From assembly GCF_001580015.1 (NCBI RefSeq), contig NZ_LSZQ01000011.1, forward strand, positions 1-64,000: a stretch of DNA of 64,000 nt, written 5' to 3'. Made by a program: the position numbers and the translations under genes. Source of the stretch: Cephaloticoccus primus. GTDB taxonomy: Bacteria; Verrucomicrobiota; Verrucomicrobiia; Opitutales; Opitutaceae. Below, piece by piece: positions 1-8,099 of this stretch (its first letter is position 1; each line of letters starts with the position of its first letter). The notes beneath the pieces are model-generated. The model did no database searches, was not told where the DNA came from, and worked only from the letters and a program-made list of their open reading frames with translations.

Positions 1-174
1 CGCGACCTCGAAACGGTCGAGCTGCACGAAGTCGTCGGCCGCATCGAGTCCGCCACCGCGGGCGGACGGATGGGCCGCTTCGGCGGCGGCGGAGAGCTGC
101 GCAGCGGGTGCCGAAAAAACGGCGTAGCTGGCAGCGGCGAGGAGCGCCGCGCGGCGGAGTAGGGGGATTCGCAT
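1..174 (-). CDS. TonB-dependent outer-membrane receptor, N-terminal fragment (probable thiamine-related uptake)
   Basis: The gene runs off the left edge; only the first 58 residues are visible. They form a classical signal peptide: basic MRIPLLRR, an alanine/leucine core, and a likely cleavage near residue 30. The mature start ends in QLDRFEVA, the kind of segment that precedes the plug domain of verrucomicrobial TonB-dependent receptors. The start codon at 174 is the only ATG fitting the signal peptide. A TPP riboswitch lies directly upstream on the same strand, so the receptor is inferred to import thiamine or a precursor across the outer membrane and to be shut down when thiamine pyrophosphate is plentiful. 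The receptor family assignment rests on a short fragment plus the riboswitch, so it is probable rather than certain. Confidence 0.6.
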   Translation of the reverse strand, partial: MRIPLLRRAALLAAASYAVFSAPAAQLSAAAEAAHPSARGGGLDAADDFVQLDRFEVA

Positions 175-296
175 GGGGAGCAGTGGGTCGAGGGTGATTG
201 CCTGCTGCTCGTTCCCGATGCGGTCGCTCCAGCGAAAGGCGGCGCACGCGAGGGCGCGTGACCGGTGTGTTTTTTCGGCGCGCTCTCTACCTACGT

Positions 297-403
297 GCGC
301 CTGCTGTTTCCTTCGTCGGCATGATCCGTTTCAGGTTCGAAGGGTCCAGCAGCCGTATCGTGCCGCAATCTCAGCCCTCCGCGGAGGACACCCCTACAGG
401 CGC
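297..403 (-). promoter_or_regulatory. TPP (thiamine pyrophosphate) riboswitch, THI element
   Basis: Read on the minus strand, the conserved TPP aptamer segments appear in order: GGGGTGTCC, then GGGCTGAGA, then GGACCCTTCGAACCTGA, then CGGATCATGCCGACGAAGG. The ends close into a perfect 7-bp P1 helix, bases 397-403 pairing with 297-303. The next gene on this strand is the receptor starting at 174, leaving a leader of about 120 bases for an expression platform. I did not see a clear T-tract terminator, so control could be at translation initiation. Ligand identity follows from the aptamer consensus. Confidence 0.93.
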
Positions 404-449
404 GGTGAGGTGAACTTATTTATGCGGCCCGATGCAAGCCCGTTCTTTG

Positions 450-874
450 TCGCTACCCACAAGAAGAGTCGAAGCTGACGAGCCGCCAGCGAGCGACTCG
501 CCCAAAAGAAGGGGCGAAGCTCTGCGCGCAGCGGCAACGACGCTGCGGCCAATAAAATGGGTCCCTGACCCCGCGGGGGGCGGCAGGCGGTGCCTGCATC
601 CATTTACTGTGCGGTTTGTTCATCGGGCCTTACGTCCGACAAACAAGCCGCACAGTTGGAAACTGCCCGACCAAAGGCCGACTTACCCCGTAAACCCTTT
701 CGTCGCGCCCCAATGGGTTTCCGCTCCAGCCGCGTTTTGGGCTTCTGCCCCCGTCGCGAAACGACGGGGGGAGTGTCCGGTTAAATTTGGGAATCGTGTT
801 TCGGCACGCAGTGCCGAAGCCGATTCCCAAATTAAATGGAAGTGGCGACCCGCCACCGCCCCACGCGCAGTGGG
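450..874. repeat. Modular multi-hairpin intergenic repeat, copy R1
   Basis: This stretch has no convincing gene but is built from palindromic modules. A hairpin lies near 480-499. The 'tgtgcgg' hairpin spans 606-656. A conserved ccccaatgggtttccg block lies at 708-724. A GTCGCG-type hairpin spans 748-770. A long palindrome (784-796 with 821-833, plus an inner stem 800-806 with 812-818) follows. It ends with a gtggcgacccgccac palindrome (842-856) and cccacgcgcagtggg (860-874). The same modules in the same order occur at 30.3 and 59.7 kb, and inverted at 7.1, 42.6 and 49.1 kb. It sits between two convergent minus-strand transcription units. Confidence 0.8.
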
Positions 875-921
875 AGTCTTCGCCCCGTTTATTCTGGTGA
901 GCTGAGCGCTCGTGTGTGGGC

Positions 922-1368
922 TCAGATGACCTGCTCGATTTGCGAGACCTTGCCCTCTTCAAAGACGAGTCGCAGCCGCAGCTCCACGCGGTCGGAGTAC
1001 ACGTCGGCCATGATCGGGATGTAGAGCGGGTAGTAAGTCTGGGTGACGGGGTTGTAGCGCAGGTAGCGGTGGTAGCCGAGGTGCTGCACGCCTTGGTAGT
1101 CGCGGTGGTAGGCGTTGTAGATCCAGACCTCCTTGCGCTCGGTGGCGGTGATGTGGTCGCTGCGCGAGTCGGGCGAGCCGATGGCGAGGAACACCATGTC
1201 GGGCGTGTAGCCGATATCGACGATGCCTGCGCGCACCTTGGCCTGCGTGTCGGGATCCAGCGTTTCAAATACTCCGGGCCGCTTGGAGAGTCGTTTCTCA
1301 AATGTGTTGCAGCCAGCCAGAAGCCCCAGCGTGGCGAAGATCAGAAGAAAGCGAAGAGTCGTCTTCAT
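922..1368 (-). CDS. Outer-membrane lipoprotein, BamE/SmpA-like fold suspected
   Basis: This 148-residue protein starts with MKTTLRFLLIFATLGLLAGC, a lipoprotein signal whose lipobox LAGC puts the acylated cysteine at residue 20. A longer reading from 1404 would hide the signal, so 1368 is preferred. The mature part has the pattern 'GYTPDMVFLAIGSPD', then a tryptophan-containing strand 'EVWIYNAY', resembling the small BamE/SmpA lipoprotein fold (helix pair, then G-x-P and W-x-Y). No family is firmly recognised. It is likely anchored in the outer or inner membrane periplasmic face. A repeat-rich non-coding stretch follows its stop. Confidence 0.7.
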   Translation of the reverse strand: MKTTLRFLLIFATLGLLAGCNTFEKRLSKRPGVFETLDPDTQAKVRAGIVDIGYTPDMVFLAIGSPDSRSDHITATERKEVWIYNAYHRDYQGVQHLGYHRYLRYNPVTQTYYPLYIPIMADVYSDRVELRLRLVFEEGKVSQIEQVI

Positions 1369-1436
1369 GCGGCGAAGGTTGGGCACTGCGGTGAGGCTTG
1401 GCAAACGAACTCATCCGCGGCCTTATGGGAGGCACG

Positions 1437-2267
1437 ATGAGTGTGCGTACCCCTTTGGTGTCGGGCCTGGTCTCGATCACGTTCCGGAATCTGAATCCCA
1501 CAGAAATTATCGAGCTCGTGCAGCGTGCGGAGCTGGAGGTGATCGAGTGGGGCGGCGATGTGCATGTGCCGCATGGCGACCTCGCCCGTGCGCGTGACGT
1601 GCGCGCCCGGACGCGCGACGCGGGCCTCGCGGTGGCGGCCTATGGGAGCTACTACCGCGCGGCGTACAGCGAGCAGGCACAGGCCGAAGGCCACGATGCG
1701 ATCGAGTTTATGCGCGTGCTGGAGACGGCGGTGATGCTCGGGGCGCCTGCGATCCGCGTGTGGGCGGGCAGGCAGGGCTCTGCCGATGCGGAGGCTGCGG
1801 GCACGCGGTCGCGCGTAGTCGAAGACCTGGTGCGCATCGCCGAGCTGGCGGCGGGCGCGGGCGTGCAGGTGGCCACCGAGTTTCACGGAGGCACGCTCAC
1901 CGATACCAACGAGAGTGCGCGCCGCCTTTTTTTCGAGGAGGCCATCCACCCGAACCTCTACAGCTACTGGCAACCGCCGGTGGGGATGAGCGAGGCGGAC
2001 TGCCTGGCGGGGCTGCGCGCAATGGCGCCGAAGCTCTCGCACCTGCACGTGTTTCAATGGAGCCGCCGCGAAGGCGGAGGCACTGACGCCTACCCCTTGT
2101 CCGAGGGGGTGGGCCGCTGGCAGGAATTTCTGAGCGTAGCGGCCGCCGCCCCCGCTACTGCGCTTACGAAGCAGCGCGCCGCGATGCTGGAGTTTGTCCC
2201 CGGTGGGACTGCGGAGAGCTTCCTGCGCGAGGCACGGACTTTGCGCGGGCTGCTCGCTGCGCTTTAG
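1437..2267 (+). CDS. Sugar phosphate isomerase/epimerase family TIM-barrel protein
   Basis: The 276-residue protein fits the xylose-isomerase-like TIM-barrel family (AP endonuclease 2 superfamily). It shows alternating strand motifs such as LEVIEWGGD near the N-terminus, IRVWAG in the middle, VQVATEFHGGTLTD (a putative metal-binding Glu and His) and LSHLHVFQW near the C-terminus. Such enzymes isomerise or epimerise sugars using a divalent metal; the substrate cannot be read from sequence. The ATG at 1437 is chosen because a GGGAGG ribosome-binding site lies just upstream; a start at 1398 is possible. It is divergently placed from the lipoprotein gene. Confidence 0.8.
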   Translation: MSVRTPLVSGLVSITFRNLNPTEIIELVQRAELEVIEWGGDVHVPHGDLARARDVRARTRDAGLAVAAYGSYYRAAYSEQAQAEGHDAIEFMRVLETAVMLGAPAIRVWAGRQGSADAEAAGTRSRVVEDLVRIAELAAGAGVQVATEFHGGTLTDTNESARRLFFEEAIHPNLYSYWQPPVGMSEADCLAGLRAMAPKLSHLHVFQWSRREGGGTDAYPLSEGVGRWQEFLSVAAAAPATALTKQRAAMLEFVPGGTAESFLREARTLRGLLAAL

Positions 2268-2640
2268 CCGCCCTTCAGCTCTCGCGATTTGCGTTGCGTT
2301 GGGCTTGGCTTGGCTTGGCTTGGCTTGAGACTGCCGCGAGCAAGATATTTTGCCCTTTGGGCAAGGTGTTTTTCTATGTGTCGCAGCCCTCACTACCCCG
2401 ATCCATTTCCCCAGTTATTCCCCTGCCTGGACGCCTGCGTCTTTTCCCTCCGGGAACGCCTTGATCGCACCAGATTTGATACGCGTTTTCTTCGGCACTT
2501 TCCCTCTGAAAAGGACTCTACTTATAAGGTACGCTTTATTACTTATGAATTCCTTCTTTTGGGGTAGATAGGCGGGAACATATGCATGTCTCCCCCTCAC
2601 ATCGAAGCGGGTTCTTTTTCTAACAACATCACTACTACTT
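2268..2640. other. Intergenic region with GGCTT pentamer repeat and AT-rich leader
   Basis: No gene is supported. Five perfect tandem copies of GGCTT occupy 2302-2326, about 35 bases after the preceding stop codon. The part from 2500 to 2640 is clearly more AT-rich than its surroundings and probably carries the promoter and leader of the response regulator gene at 2641; I cannot assign exact -35/-10 boxes. Confidence 0.5.
2302..2326. repeat. GGCTT x5 tandem repeat
   Basis: Five uninterrupted copies of the pentamer GGCTT lie in the intergenic region after the TIM-barrel gene. Repeats of this unit length can slip during replication, but it lies outside any open frame here, so phase variation of a protein is unlikely. 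Confidence 0.8.
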
Positions 2641-3324
2641 ATGCCATCCAAAACGGTCATCATCGAAGACGAGACGGTTTTCCGCCAAATGCTTAGCCTA
2701 GCTCTTAAAAAAGTTAGCGGCCTCCAGCTCGTAGGGGAGTTCTCTGATGGCCGAACCGGGCTTGACTTTTGTCTCCAGGAAAAACCGCAGCTCCTCGTCG
2801 TCGACATGTATCTGCCCGAGGTGCACGGCATGGAGATCGTCAAGGAAGTGCGTGCGCAGTCCCCCGGGACGCGGATCCTCGTACTCACCGGCCACCCCGA
2901 TGGCGACCTGCCCGCCCGCCTGCTGCGCGCCGGAGTGCACGGCATGGTAGACAAGACCGCGCCGCTGAGCTACGTCCTCCAGGCCGTCGAGGCGGTGATG
3001 CGCGGCGGGATGTTCTTTGCGGCCAGCGTGCCCCCGATTCCGAACGCGGAGGACAAGCCCGAGCCGAGCTTCTACCGCACGCCGCACACCCAGCCGCCGC
3101 CGTCCGCGCCTTCGCTTGCCGCTGCCGCGACGCTCACGCCGCGCGAGCTCGAAATCGTGGGCCTCGTCAGCGAAGGCTTCTCCTCCAAGGAGGTCGCCGG
3201 CCAGCTCAACCTCAGCGTGCGCACGGTCGAGAAGCACCGCGCCAACGCGATGGAAAAGCTCGACGTGCACGACGTCGCCAGCCTCGTGCGCTACTGCATC
3301 AAGGCCGGCATCGTGACGGCCTGA
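2641..3324 (+). CDS. LuxR/NarL-family response regulator
   Basis: The 227-residue protein has an N-terminal receiver domain (about 1-125) with acidic pocket E9/D10, phospho-acceptor Asp55 in VVDMYLP, Thr83 and Lys105 in GMVDKTAP. A proline-rich linker (about 130-158) follows, then a C-terminal LuxR helix-turn-helix with LTPRELEIVGLVSEG and VRTVEKHRANAMEKL. It should be a DNA-binding transcription factor activated by phosphorylation. No sensor kinase is adjacent; the only kinase in the window is a soluble one at 50.2 kb. A strong terminator follows, so it is probably monocistronic. Confidence 0.93.
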   Translation: MPSKTVIIEDETVFRQMLSLALKKVSGLQLVGEFSDGRTGLDFCLQEKPQLLVVDMYLPEVHGMEIVKEVRAQSPGTRILVLTGHPDGDLPARLLRAGVHGMVDKTAPLSYVLQAVEAVMRGGMFFAASVPPIPNAEDKPEPSFYRTPHTQPPPSAPSLAAAATLTPRELEIVGLVSEGFSSKEVAGQLNLSVRTVEKHRANAMEKLDVHDVASLVRYCIKAGIVTA

Positions 3325-3384
3325 GCGAGAGCGAAACGAAACTCCGGAGCGCACGCTCTCTTACGTGCGCTTCCCTTCCCCTTT

Positions 3385-3424
3385 ACGGCGGGCATCAAAA
3401 GGCCCGCCGTTTTTTTTGTTTTTT
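3385..3424 (+). terminator. Rho-independent terminator after the response regulator gene
   Basis: A perfect 9-bp stem, acggcgggc (3385-3393) with gcccgccgt (3402-3410), is followed by a long T-rich run to 3424. It lies 60 bases after the response regulator stop codon. Confidence 0.92.
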
Positions 3425-3574
3425 GAAGAAGGGGAGGGAGAAGGGGCGCCCCCACCTCATCGAAGGCCAAGCCCCCAGACGCAGACGCGCTGGCAACGAC
3501 AGCGCGCCAGATAAAACAAGGGTCGAAGACCCCTTGCAATGAAGGGGGAAGCCCTGAAACCTCGCTGGCTTCCT

Positions 3575-5179
3575 ATGTTTAAGAAGATCATTGCGGCTGT
3601 GCGCGGAGCCTTCGCTCCCGCCAAGTCAGCCGATAAAAAGAAACGCCCGAGCGCGGGCGGTAAAACCGCTACTCCTGCCAACCCCAAAAACCGCAGCTCA
3701 CGCGGTGCGAAGAACAGTGGCCCCGCTGGGGCGAGTGATCGCGCGCGGAGCACTGGCAAGCCGCGCTCCGAGGGCCGCAGCCCGCGCCCCTCCCGAGGCA
3801 GCGGCGGCGAGCGCGCTGAGCGTCCCGACGGTGATGCGCCGCGCCGCAAACGCGGCGGGGCCCGCTCCGGCTCCGGTGCGGCGAAGTCCTCGCCACGCTC
3901 CCGCCGCGACAGCGATTTCGAGCACCCGCGCCGCGAGCCGATCAAGCCCGCCGTGCCGATCGATGTGCCCAAGATGGACACCGCGTTTTCCGCGCTCGGC
4001 CTCTCCGATCCGCTCGCCTACGCCGTGCAGGAAAAGGGCTACACCGAGCCTACGCCGATTCAGGCCCAGTCGATCCCCGTGATCCTCGAAGGCCGCGACC
4101 TGATCGGCTCGGCGCAGACCGGCACGGGCAAGACTGCCGCCTTTGCGCTGCCCATCATCCAGCGGCTCGGCACTCACGGCTCGCTGCGTTGCCTCGTCCT
4201 GGAGCCCACGCGCGAGCTCGCGCTCCAGGTGGAGGAAGCGTTTCAGCACTACGCCAAGTTTACCGACCTGAATGTCACGATCGTCTACGGCGGTGTGGGC
4301 TACGGGAAGCAGGTCGAGGATCTGCGCCGCGGGATGGACATCCTCGCGGCCACGCCCGGGCGACTGCTCGACCACCTGGAGCAGGGCAACTGCTCGCTGG
4401 CCGACGTCGATATCCTCGTCCTCGACGAGGTCGACCGGATGCTCGACATGGGCTTCCTGCCCGACGTGAAGCGTATCGTCCAGCAGACGCCCGCTTCGCG
4501 GCAGACGCTCTTTTTCACCGCGACGCTCCCGCCGGAAATCGCCTCGCTGGCAGGCTGGGCGCTGCGCGATCCGGTGAAGGTCGAGATAGGCCGCCAGCGC
4601 TCGCCTGCGGAGACTGTCGCGCATGCGTTTTACCCGGTCGTCGCTTCGCAGAAGTTTGATCTCCTGCAACGGCTCCTTGAGCAGACCGAGTTTAAGAGCG
4701 TGATCGTCTTTACCCGCACGCGGATGGGCGCAGACCGGATCGCCGCGCGGCTCCGCGAGAGCGGCCACACGGTCGGCGTGCTGCACTCCGACCGCAGCCA
4801 GCGCGAGCGCGTCGAGGCGCTCCAGGGGTTTAAGAGCGGGCAATTTGAAGTGCTCGTCGCGACCGACATTGCGGCGCGCGGGCTCGACATCGCGGGCGTG
4901 TCTCACGTGGTGAATTACGACGTGCCCGAAAATGCCGAGGACTACGTGCACCGCATCGGCCGCACGGGCCGCGCGCAGACCAGTGGAGATGCCTTTACGC
5001 TCGTGACCGAGGAAGACGTGCGCGATGCCCGCTCGATCGAGCGCTACATGGGCGTGAGCGTAGAGCGCAAAAAAATCGACGGCTTCCCCTACATCTACTC
5101 CGCGCTCTTCGACGAAACTGTCGCGGGCAACACCGAGCCCAAGCCCGCCAGCCGCCTGCACCGCGGCGTCCGCCGCTAA
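3575..5179 (+). CDS. DEAD-box ATP-dependent RNA helicase (RhlE-like), DEVD variant
   Basis: The 534-residue protein unwinds RNA duplexes. After a basic, low-complexity N-terminal extension of about 130 residues it carries the helicase core: Q motif EPTPIQAQSIP, motif I SAQTGTGKT (about residue 179), Ia PTRELALQ, TPGR, motif II as DEVD (about residue 283) instead of DEAD, motif III as TAT instead of SAT, motif V ATDIAARGLDI and motif VI HRIGRTGRA. Unlike most RhlE proteins, the basic tail is N-terminal. An upstream in-frame ATG at 3539 exists, but the bases just before it look like repeat-family sequence (gggtcgaagacccc) and neither start has a clear Shine-Dalgarno, so the start is uncertain. 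Confidence 0.92.
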   Translation: MFKKIIAAVRGAFAPAKSADKKKRPSAGGKTATPANPKNRSSRGAKNSGPAGASDRARSTGKPRSEGRSPRPSRGSGGERAERPDGDAPRRKRGGARSGSGAAKSSPRSRRDSDFEHPRREPIKPAVPIDVPKMDTAFSALGLSDPLAYAVQEKGYTEPTPIQAQSIPVILEGRDLIGSAQTGTGKTAAFALPIIQRLGTHGSLRCLVLEPTRELALQVEEAFQHYAKFTDLNVTIVYGGVGYGKQVEDLRRGMDILAATPGRLLDHLEQGNCSLADVDILVLDEVDRMLDMGFLPDVKRIVQQTPASRQTLFFTATLPPEIASLAGWALRDPVKVEIGRQRSPAETVAHAFYPVVASQKFDLLQRLLEQTEFKSVIVFTRTRMGADRIAARLRESGHTVGVLHSDRSQRERVEALQGFKSGQFEVLVATDIAARGLDIAGVSHVVNYDVPENAEDYVHRIGRTGRAQTSGDAFTLVTEEDVRDARSIERYMGVSVERKKIDGFPYIYSALFDETVAGNTEPKPASRLHRGVRR

Positions 5180-5461
5180 GGCGGCGGGCGCATCCCCGCC
5201 GGCCATTTACACGCGCGACTCGGGGAGCACCGCAAACTGAGCGTCTCCGCTGGCGCGTTGGCCGGGGGCAGTCGGCTTGGCGGAGGGGCTGCACAAATCG
5301 GCCCTCCCCCCGCGTTGGCGGGGAGGGAGTGTGCTGCGTGCAACATCGTGTCGCGTGAGCGTAAGTGGAAGGGAGGCGCTGTCCCCCTCCGTAAAAACAA
5401 TACGTGGCCTGAGTAATCTCACTTGTAGTTGCAGTGTGCTTCGTCTTTTGCACGCCGCGCC
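5180..5461. other. Intergenic region with degenerate repeat modules
   Basis: No gene is seen. The stretch contains a C/G palindrome around ccctccccccgcgttggcgg and a segment gtgtcgcgtgagcgtaagtg reminiscent of the GTCGCG and 'catttactg' modules of the intergenic repeat family, suggesting an old, decayed copy. Confidence 0.4.
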
Positions 5462-6964
5462 ATGCCCCCAAAAAAATCCGCCCCCAAGACTCCCTCGCTA
5501 AAAATCGCCTTCATCGGCGCCGGCTCCATCGGGTTTACCCGCAAGCTGGTCGCTGATCTTTTGACCGTGCCTGAGTTCGCCAACATCGAGCTCAGCTTCA
5601 CGGACATCAACAAACGCAACCTCGATATGGTGGCCGAGATCTGCCGCCGCGATATTGCCGCCAATGGCTTGAAAACCAAAATCCGCGCGACGACCAATCG
5701 GCGCGATGCCCTGCGCGACGCGAACTATGTGTTCTGCGTGGTGCGCATCGGCGGGATCGAGGCCTTCCAGTACGATATCGAGATCCCGCTCAAGTACGGC
5801 ATCGACCAGTGCGTGGGCGACACGCTCTGCGCGGGTGGGATCATGTACGGCCAGCGCGGCATCGCCGCGATTCTCGACTTTTGTAAAGACATCCGCGAAG
5901 TCGCCGCGCCGAACTGCCTGCTGCTCAACTATGCCAACCCGATGGCGATGATGACCTGGGCGGCCACCGTCTATGGCGGCGTGCGCACGGTCGGCCTTTG
6001 CCACGGCGTGCAGGGCGGGATCTGGGCCATGTCGCAAGTGCTCGGCGTCGAGGAGAGCGAAGTGGATGTCATCTGCGCGGGGATCAACCACCAAACCTGG
6101 TACACCACGGTGCGCGTTAACGGGCGCGATGTTTCGACCGAAGAGCTGCTCGCGGCCTTCGAGCGGCACCCCATCCAGTCAAAGACGGAGAAGGTGCGCA
6201 TCGATATGATCCGCCGCTTCGGCCACTATTCGACCGAGTCGAACGGGCACTTGAGCGAGTACCTCCCCTGGTACCGCAAGCGGCCGGGCGAGATCAAAAA
6301 GTGGATTGGCTACGATAGCTGGATTCAGGGCGAGACCGGCGGCTACCTGCGCGTCGTGACCGAAGGGCGCCACTGGTTCGAAGAGGAGTTTGGCGGCGGG
6401 AAGCGCCCCGAACCGTTCAAGTTTACCCCGGAAAATCGCAGCGCCGAACACGGCAGCCACATCGTTGAGGCCCTCGAAACGGGCCGCGTCTACCGGCACC
6501 ACTTCAACCAGGTAAACGGCAACACGATCTCCAACCTGCCCGCCGATGCGATCATCGAGGCACCGGGCTTCGTTGACCGCTTCGGGATCAATATGCCCCA
6601 GTACGGCGACTTGCCGCTGGGCTGCGCCGCCGTGTGCAACGCGAGCATCTCCGTGCAGCGCCTCGCAGTCGAGGCTGCCGTAAAGGGCGACATCCAGTTG
6701 CTGCGCCAGGCGATGCTGATCGACCCGCTCGTCGGCGCAGTCTGTAACCCGCCCGAAGTCTGGCAGCTCGTGGACGAGATGCTCGTCGCCCAAGCGCAGT
6801 GGCTGCCGCAATACGGCAAGGCCATCCGCGAAGCGAAGGCGCGTCTCGCAAAAGGCCCGCTGATCAAGACCAGGGAAGGCTACAGGGGCGCCGCCCGAAA
6901 GAAGGTGCGCAGCAACGCCGAAATCCGCGCCCAGGAAAAGGCCAACCCGCGCGCCGGCCATTGA
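5462..6964 (+). CDS. Glycoside hydrolase family 4 alpha-glycosidase (alpha-galactosidase/glucosidase-like)
   Basis: The 500-residue protein has the hallmarks of GH4 enzymes, which use NAD and a divalent metal in a redox-elimination mechanism. A Rossmann motif IAFIGAGSIGF starts near residue 15, the metal ligands Cys180 (LCHGVQ) and His210 (GINHQTW) are present, and the conserved NYANPMAM precedes them. The long GLCHGVQ/GINHQTW spacing resembles MelA-type alpha-galactosidases, but substrate cannot be decided. No signal peptide is seen, so it acts in the cytoplasm. ATG 5462 is preferred over an upstream start at 5429 because homologues begin shortly before the Rossmann strand. The gene stands alone, flanked by repeats downstream. 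Confidence 0.9.
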   Translation: MPPKKSAPKTPSLKIAFIGAGSIGFTRKLVADLLTVPEFANIELSFTDINKRNLDMVAEICRRDIAANGLKTKIRATTNRRDALRDANYVFCVVRIGGIEAFQYDIEIPLKYGIDQCVGDTLCAGGIMYGQRGIAAILDFCKDIREVAAPNCLLLNYANPMAMMTWAATVYGGVRTVGLCHGVQGGIWAMSQVLGVEESEVDVICAGINHQTWYTTVRVNGRDVSTEELLAAFERHPIQSKTEKVRIDMIRRFGHYSTESNGHLSEYLPWYRKRPGEIKKWIGYDSWIQGETGGYLRVVTEGRHWFEEEFGGGKRPEPFKFTPENRSAEHGSHIVEALETGRVYRHHFNQVNGNTISNLPADAIIEAPGFVDRFGINMPQYGDLPLGCAAVCNASISVQRLAVEAAVKGDIQLLRQAMLIDPLVGAVCNPPEVWQLVDEMLVAQAQWLPQYGKAIREAKARLAKGPLIKTREGYRGAARKKVRSNAEIRAQEKANPRAGH

Positions 6965-7388
6965 GAAGCGACGCGCAATAAAAACGGGTCGAAGCCGACG
7001 GCGCACCAACGAGTGCGCCGCCAGATGAAAGAGCCGCGCGCATAATAAACGGGTCGAAGACCTCACTGCGCGTGGGGCGGTGGCGTGGCGCCACGTGCCA
7101 TTGAATTTGGGAATCGGCCTCGGCGCGTAGCGCCGAAGCTCGATTCCCAAATTGAAAGGACTTCCTCCCTGTCGTTTTACGACAGGGAGTGGGGCATTAA
7201 ATGCGAATGAAGCGGAAACCCATTGGGGCGAGTTCTTAGGTTAACGGGTAAATGCTGTTTGAGTCTGTAACCCTGATCGGAGATCGGGGCATTCCCAACT
7301 GTGCGGTTTGCTGCCGTGCGGAACGCACGGCAGCAAACCGCACAGTAAATGGCAGGGGACACCGTCCCCCGCCCCACGCGTAGTGGGA
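6965..7388. repeat. Modular multi-hairpin intergenic repeat, copy R2 (inverted)
   Basis: The gene-free stretch contains a cggcgcac-caacga-gtgcgccg hairpin (6999-7020) and a palindrome aatttgggaatcg (7104-7116) pairing with 7141-7153. It also holds a ctccctgtcg/cgacagggag hairpin (7165-7189), the block cggaaacccattgggg, and a long perfect 'tgtgcgg' hairpin (7298-7346). The end is cccacgcgtagtggg (7373-7387). Module order is the reverse complement of copies R1, R4 and R8. The region separates the GH4 gene from the HAD phosphatase gene. Confidence 0.85.
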
Positions 7389-7437
7389 ATAAAACAGTCG
7401 AAGCCCTTTGCGGCCTTTGATCGAGTGGGCGGCGATC

Positions 7438-8046
7438 ATGCAGCTCAACATCCCTGAAGGCGACTTCGCAGGCTACATCTTCGATCTCGACGGCACGTTG
7501 GTGAACACCATGCCGCTGCACTACTTCGCGTGGCGCGACACGCTGCGCGAGTTTGGCCTGAAGCCCGTCCTCGACGAAGCGCTCTTCTACGCGCAAGGCG
7601 GCTCGCCCACCGAGAAGGTCGTGCAGACGTTTAACGCGCACTACGGCACGAGCTTTGACCCCATCACCGTACGCGATGCCAAGGAGCTGCGCTTTGTCGA
7701 TATGCTCTCCGAGGCCAAACTCATTGAGCCCGTCGTCGCGTTTGCGCGGGCCCGCGCCGCCGAGGGCCGCCCCGTCAGCGTGGCTTCCGGCGGGCTGCGC
7801 CACATCGTCCGCGATACGCTGCACGCGCATGGCCTCGCCGAGCTTTTCCCCGTGATCGTGACGGCCGATGATGTCGCTCACGGCAAGCCTGCGCCGGACA
7901 CCTTTCTGCTGGCCGCCGAAAAAATGGGCGTGCCGCCCGAGCAGTGCCTCGTCTTTGAGGACGCCGCGCTCGGCATCCGCGCCGCCGAAGCGGCGGGCAT
8001 GCGCTGGGTCGAGGTGCCGCCCATTCCACTGGTGCACACAGACTGA
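7438..8046 (+). CDS. HAD-superfamily phosphatase, beta-phosphoglucomutase-like
   Basis: The 202-residue protein has all four HAD motifs: FDLDGTL with nucleophile Asp16 and Asp18, the ASGG motif II, GKPAPDTFL with the motif III lysine, and VFEDAALGI as motif IV. A helical cap domain follows motif I, as in subfamily IA phosphatases and beta-phosphoglucomutases. It probably dephosphorylates a small sugar phosphate or similar metabolite. ATG 7438 is preferred; an upstream ATG at 7408 would add residues reading out of the adjacent repeat element. The next gene, hisC, follows after about 50 bases and may be cotranscribed. Confidence 0.88.
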   Translation: MQLNIPEGDFAGYIFDLDGTLVNTMPLHYFAWRDTLREFGLKPVLDEALFYAQGGSPTEKVVQTFNAHYGTSFDPITVRDAKELRFVDMLSEAKLIEPVVAFARARAAEGRPVSVASGGLRHIVRDTLHAHGLAELFPVIVTADDVAHGKPAPDTFLLAAEKMGVPPEQCLVFEDAALGIRAAEAAGMRWVEVPPIPLVHTD

Positions 8047-8099
8047 GCTCAGCGCACGCTTGCTGCGCGAAGCTGCGGCTCTCTCCATAGGCACTTGCC

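Noticed and set aside
2641-3324. Pairing of the LuxR-type response regulator with the histidine kinase at 50.2 kb
   Set aside because: They are 47 kb apart with nothing linking them; both are best treated as orphans.
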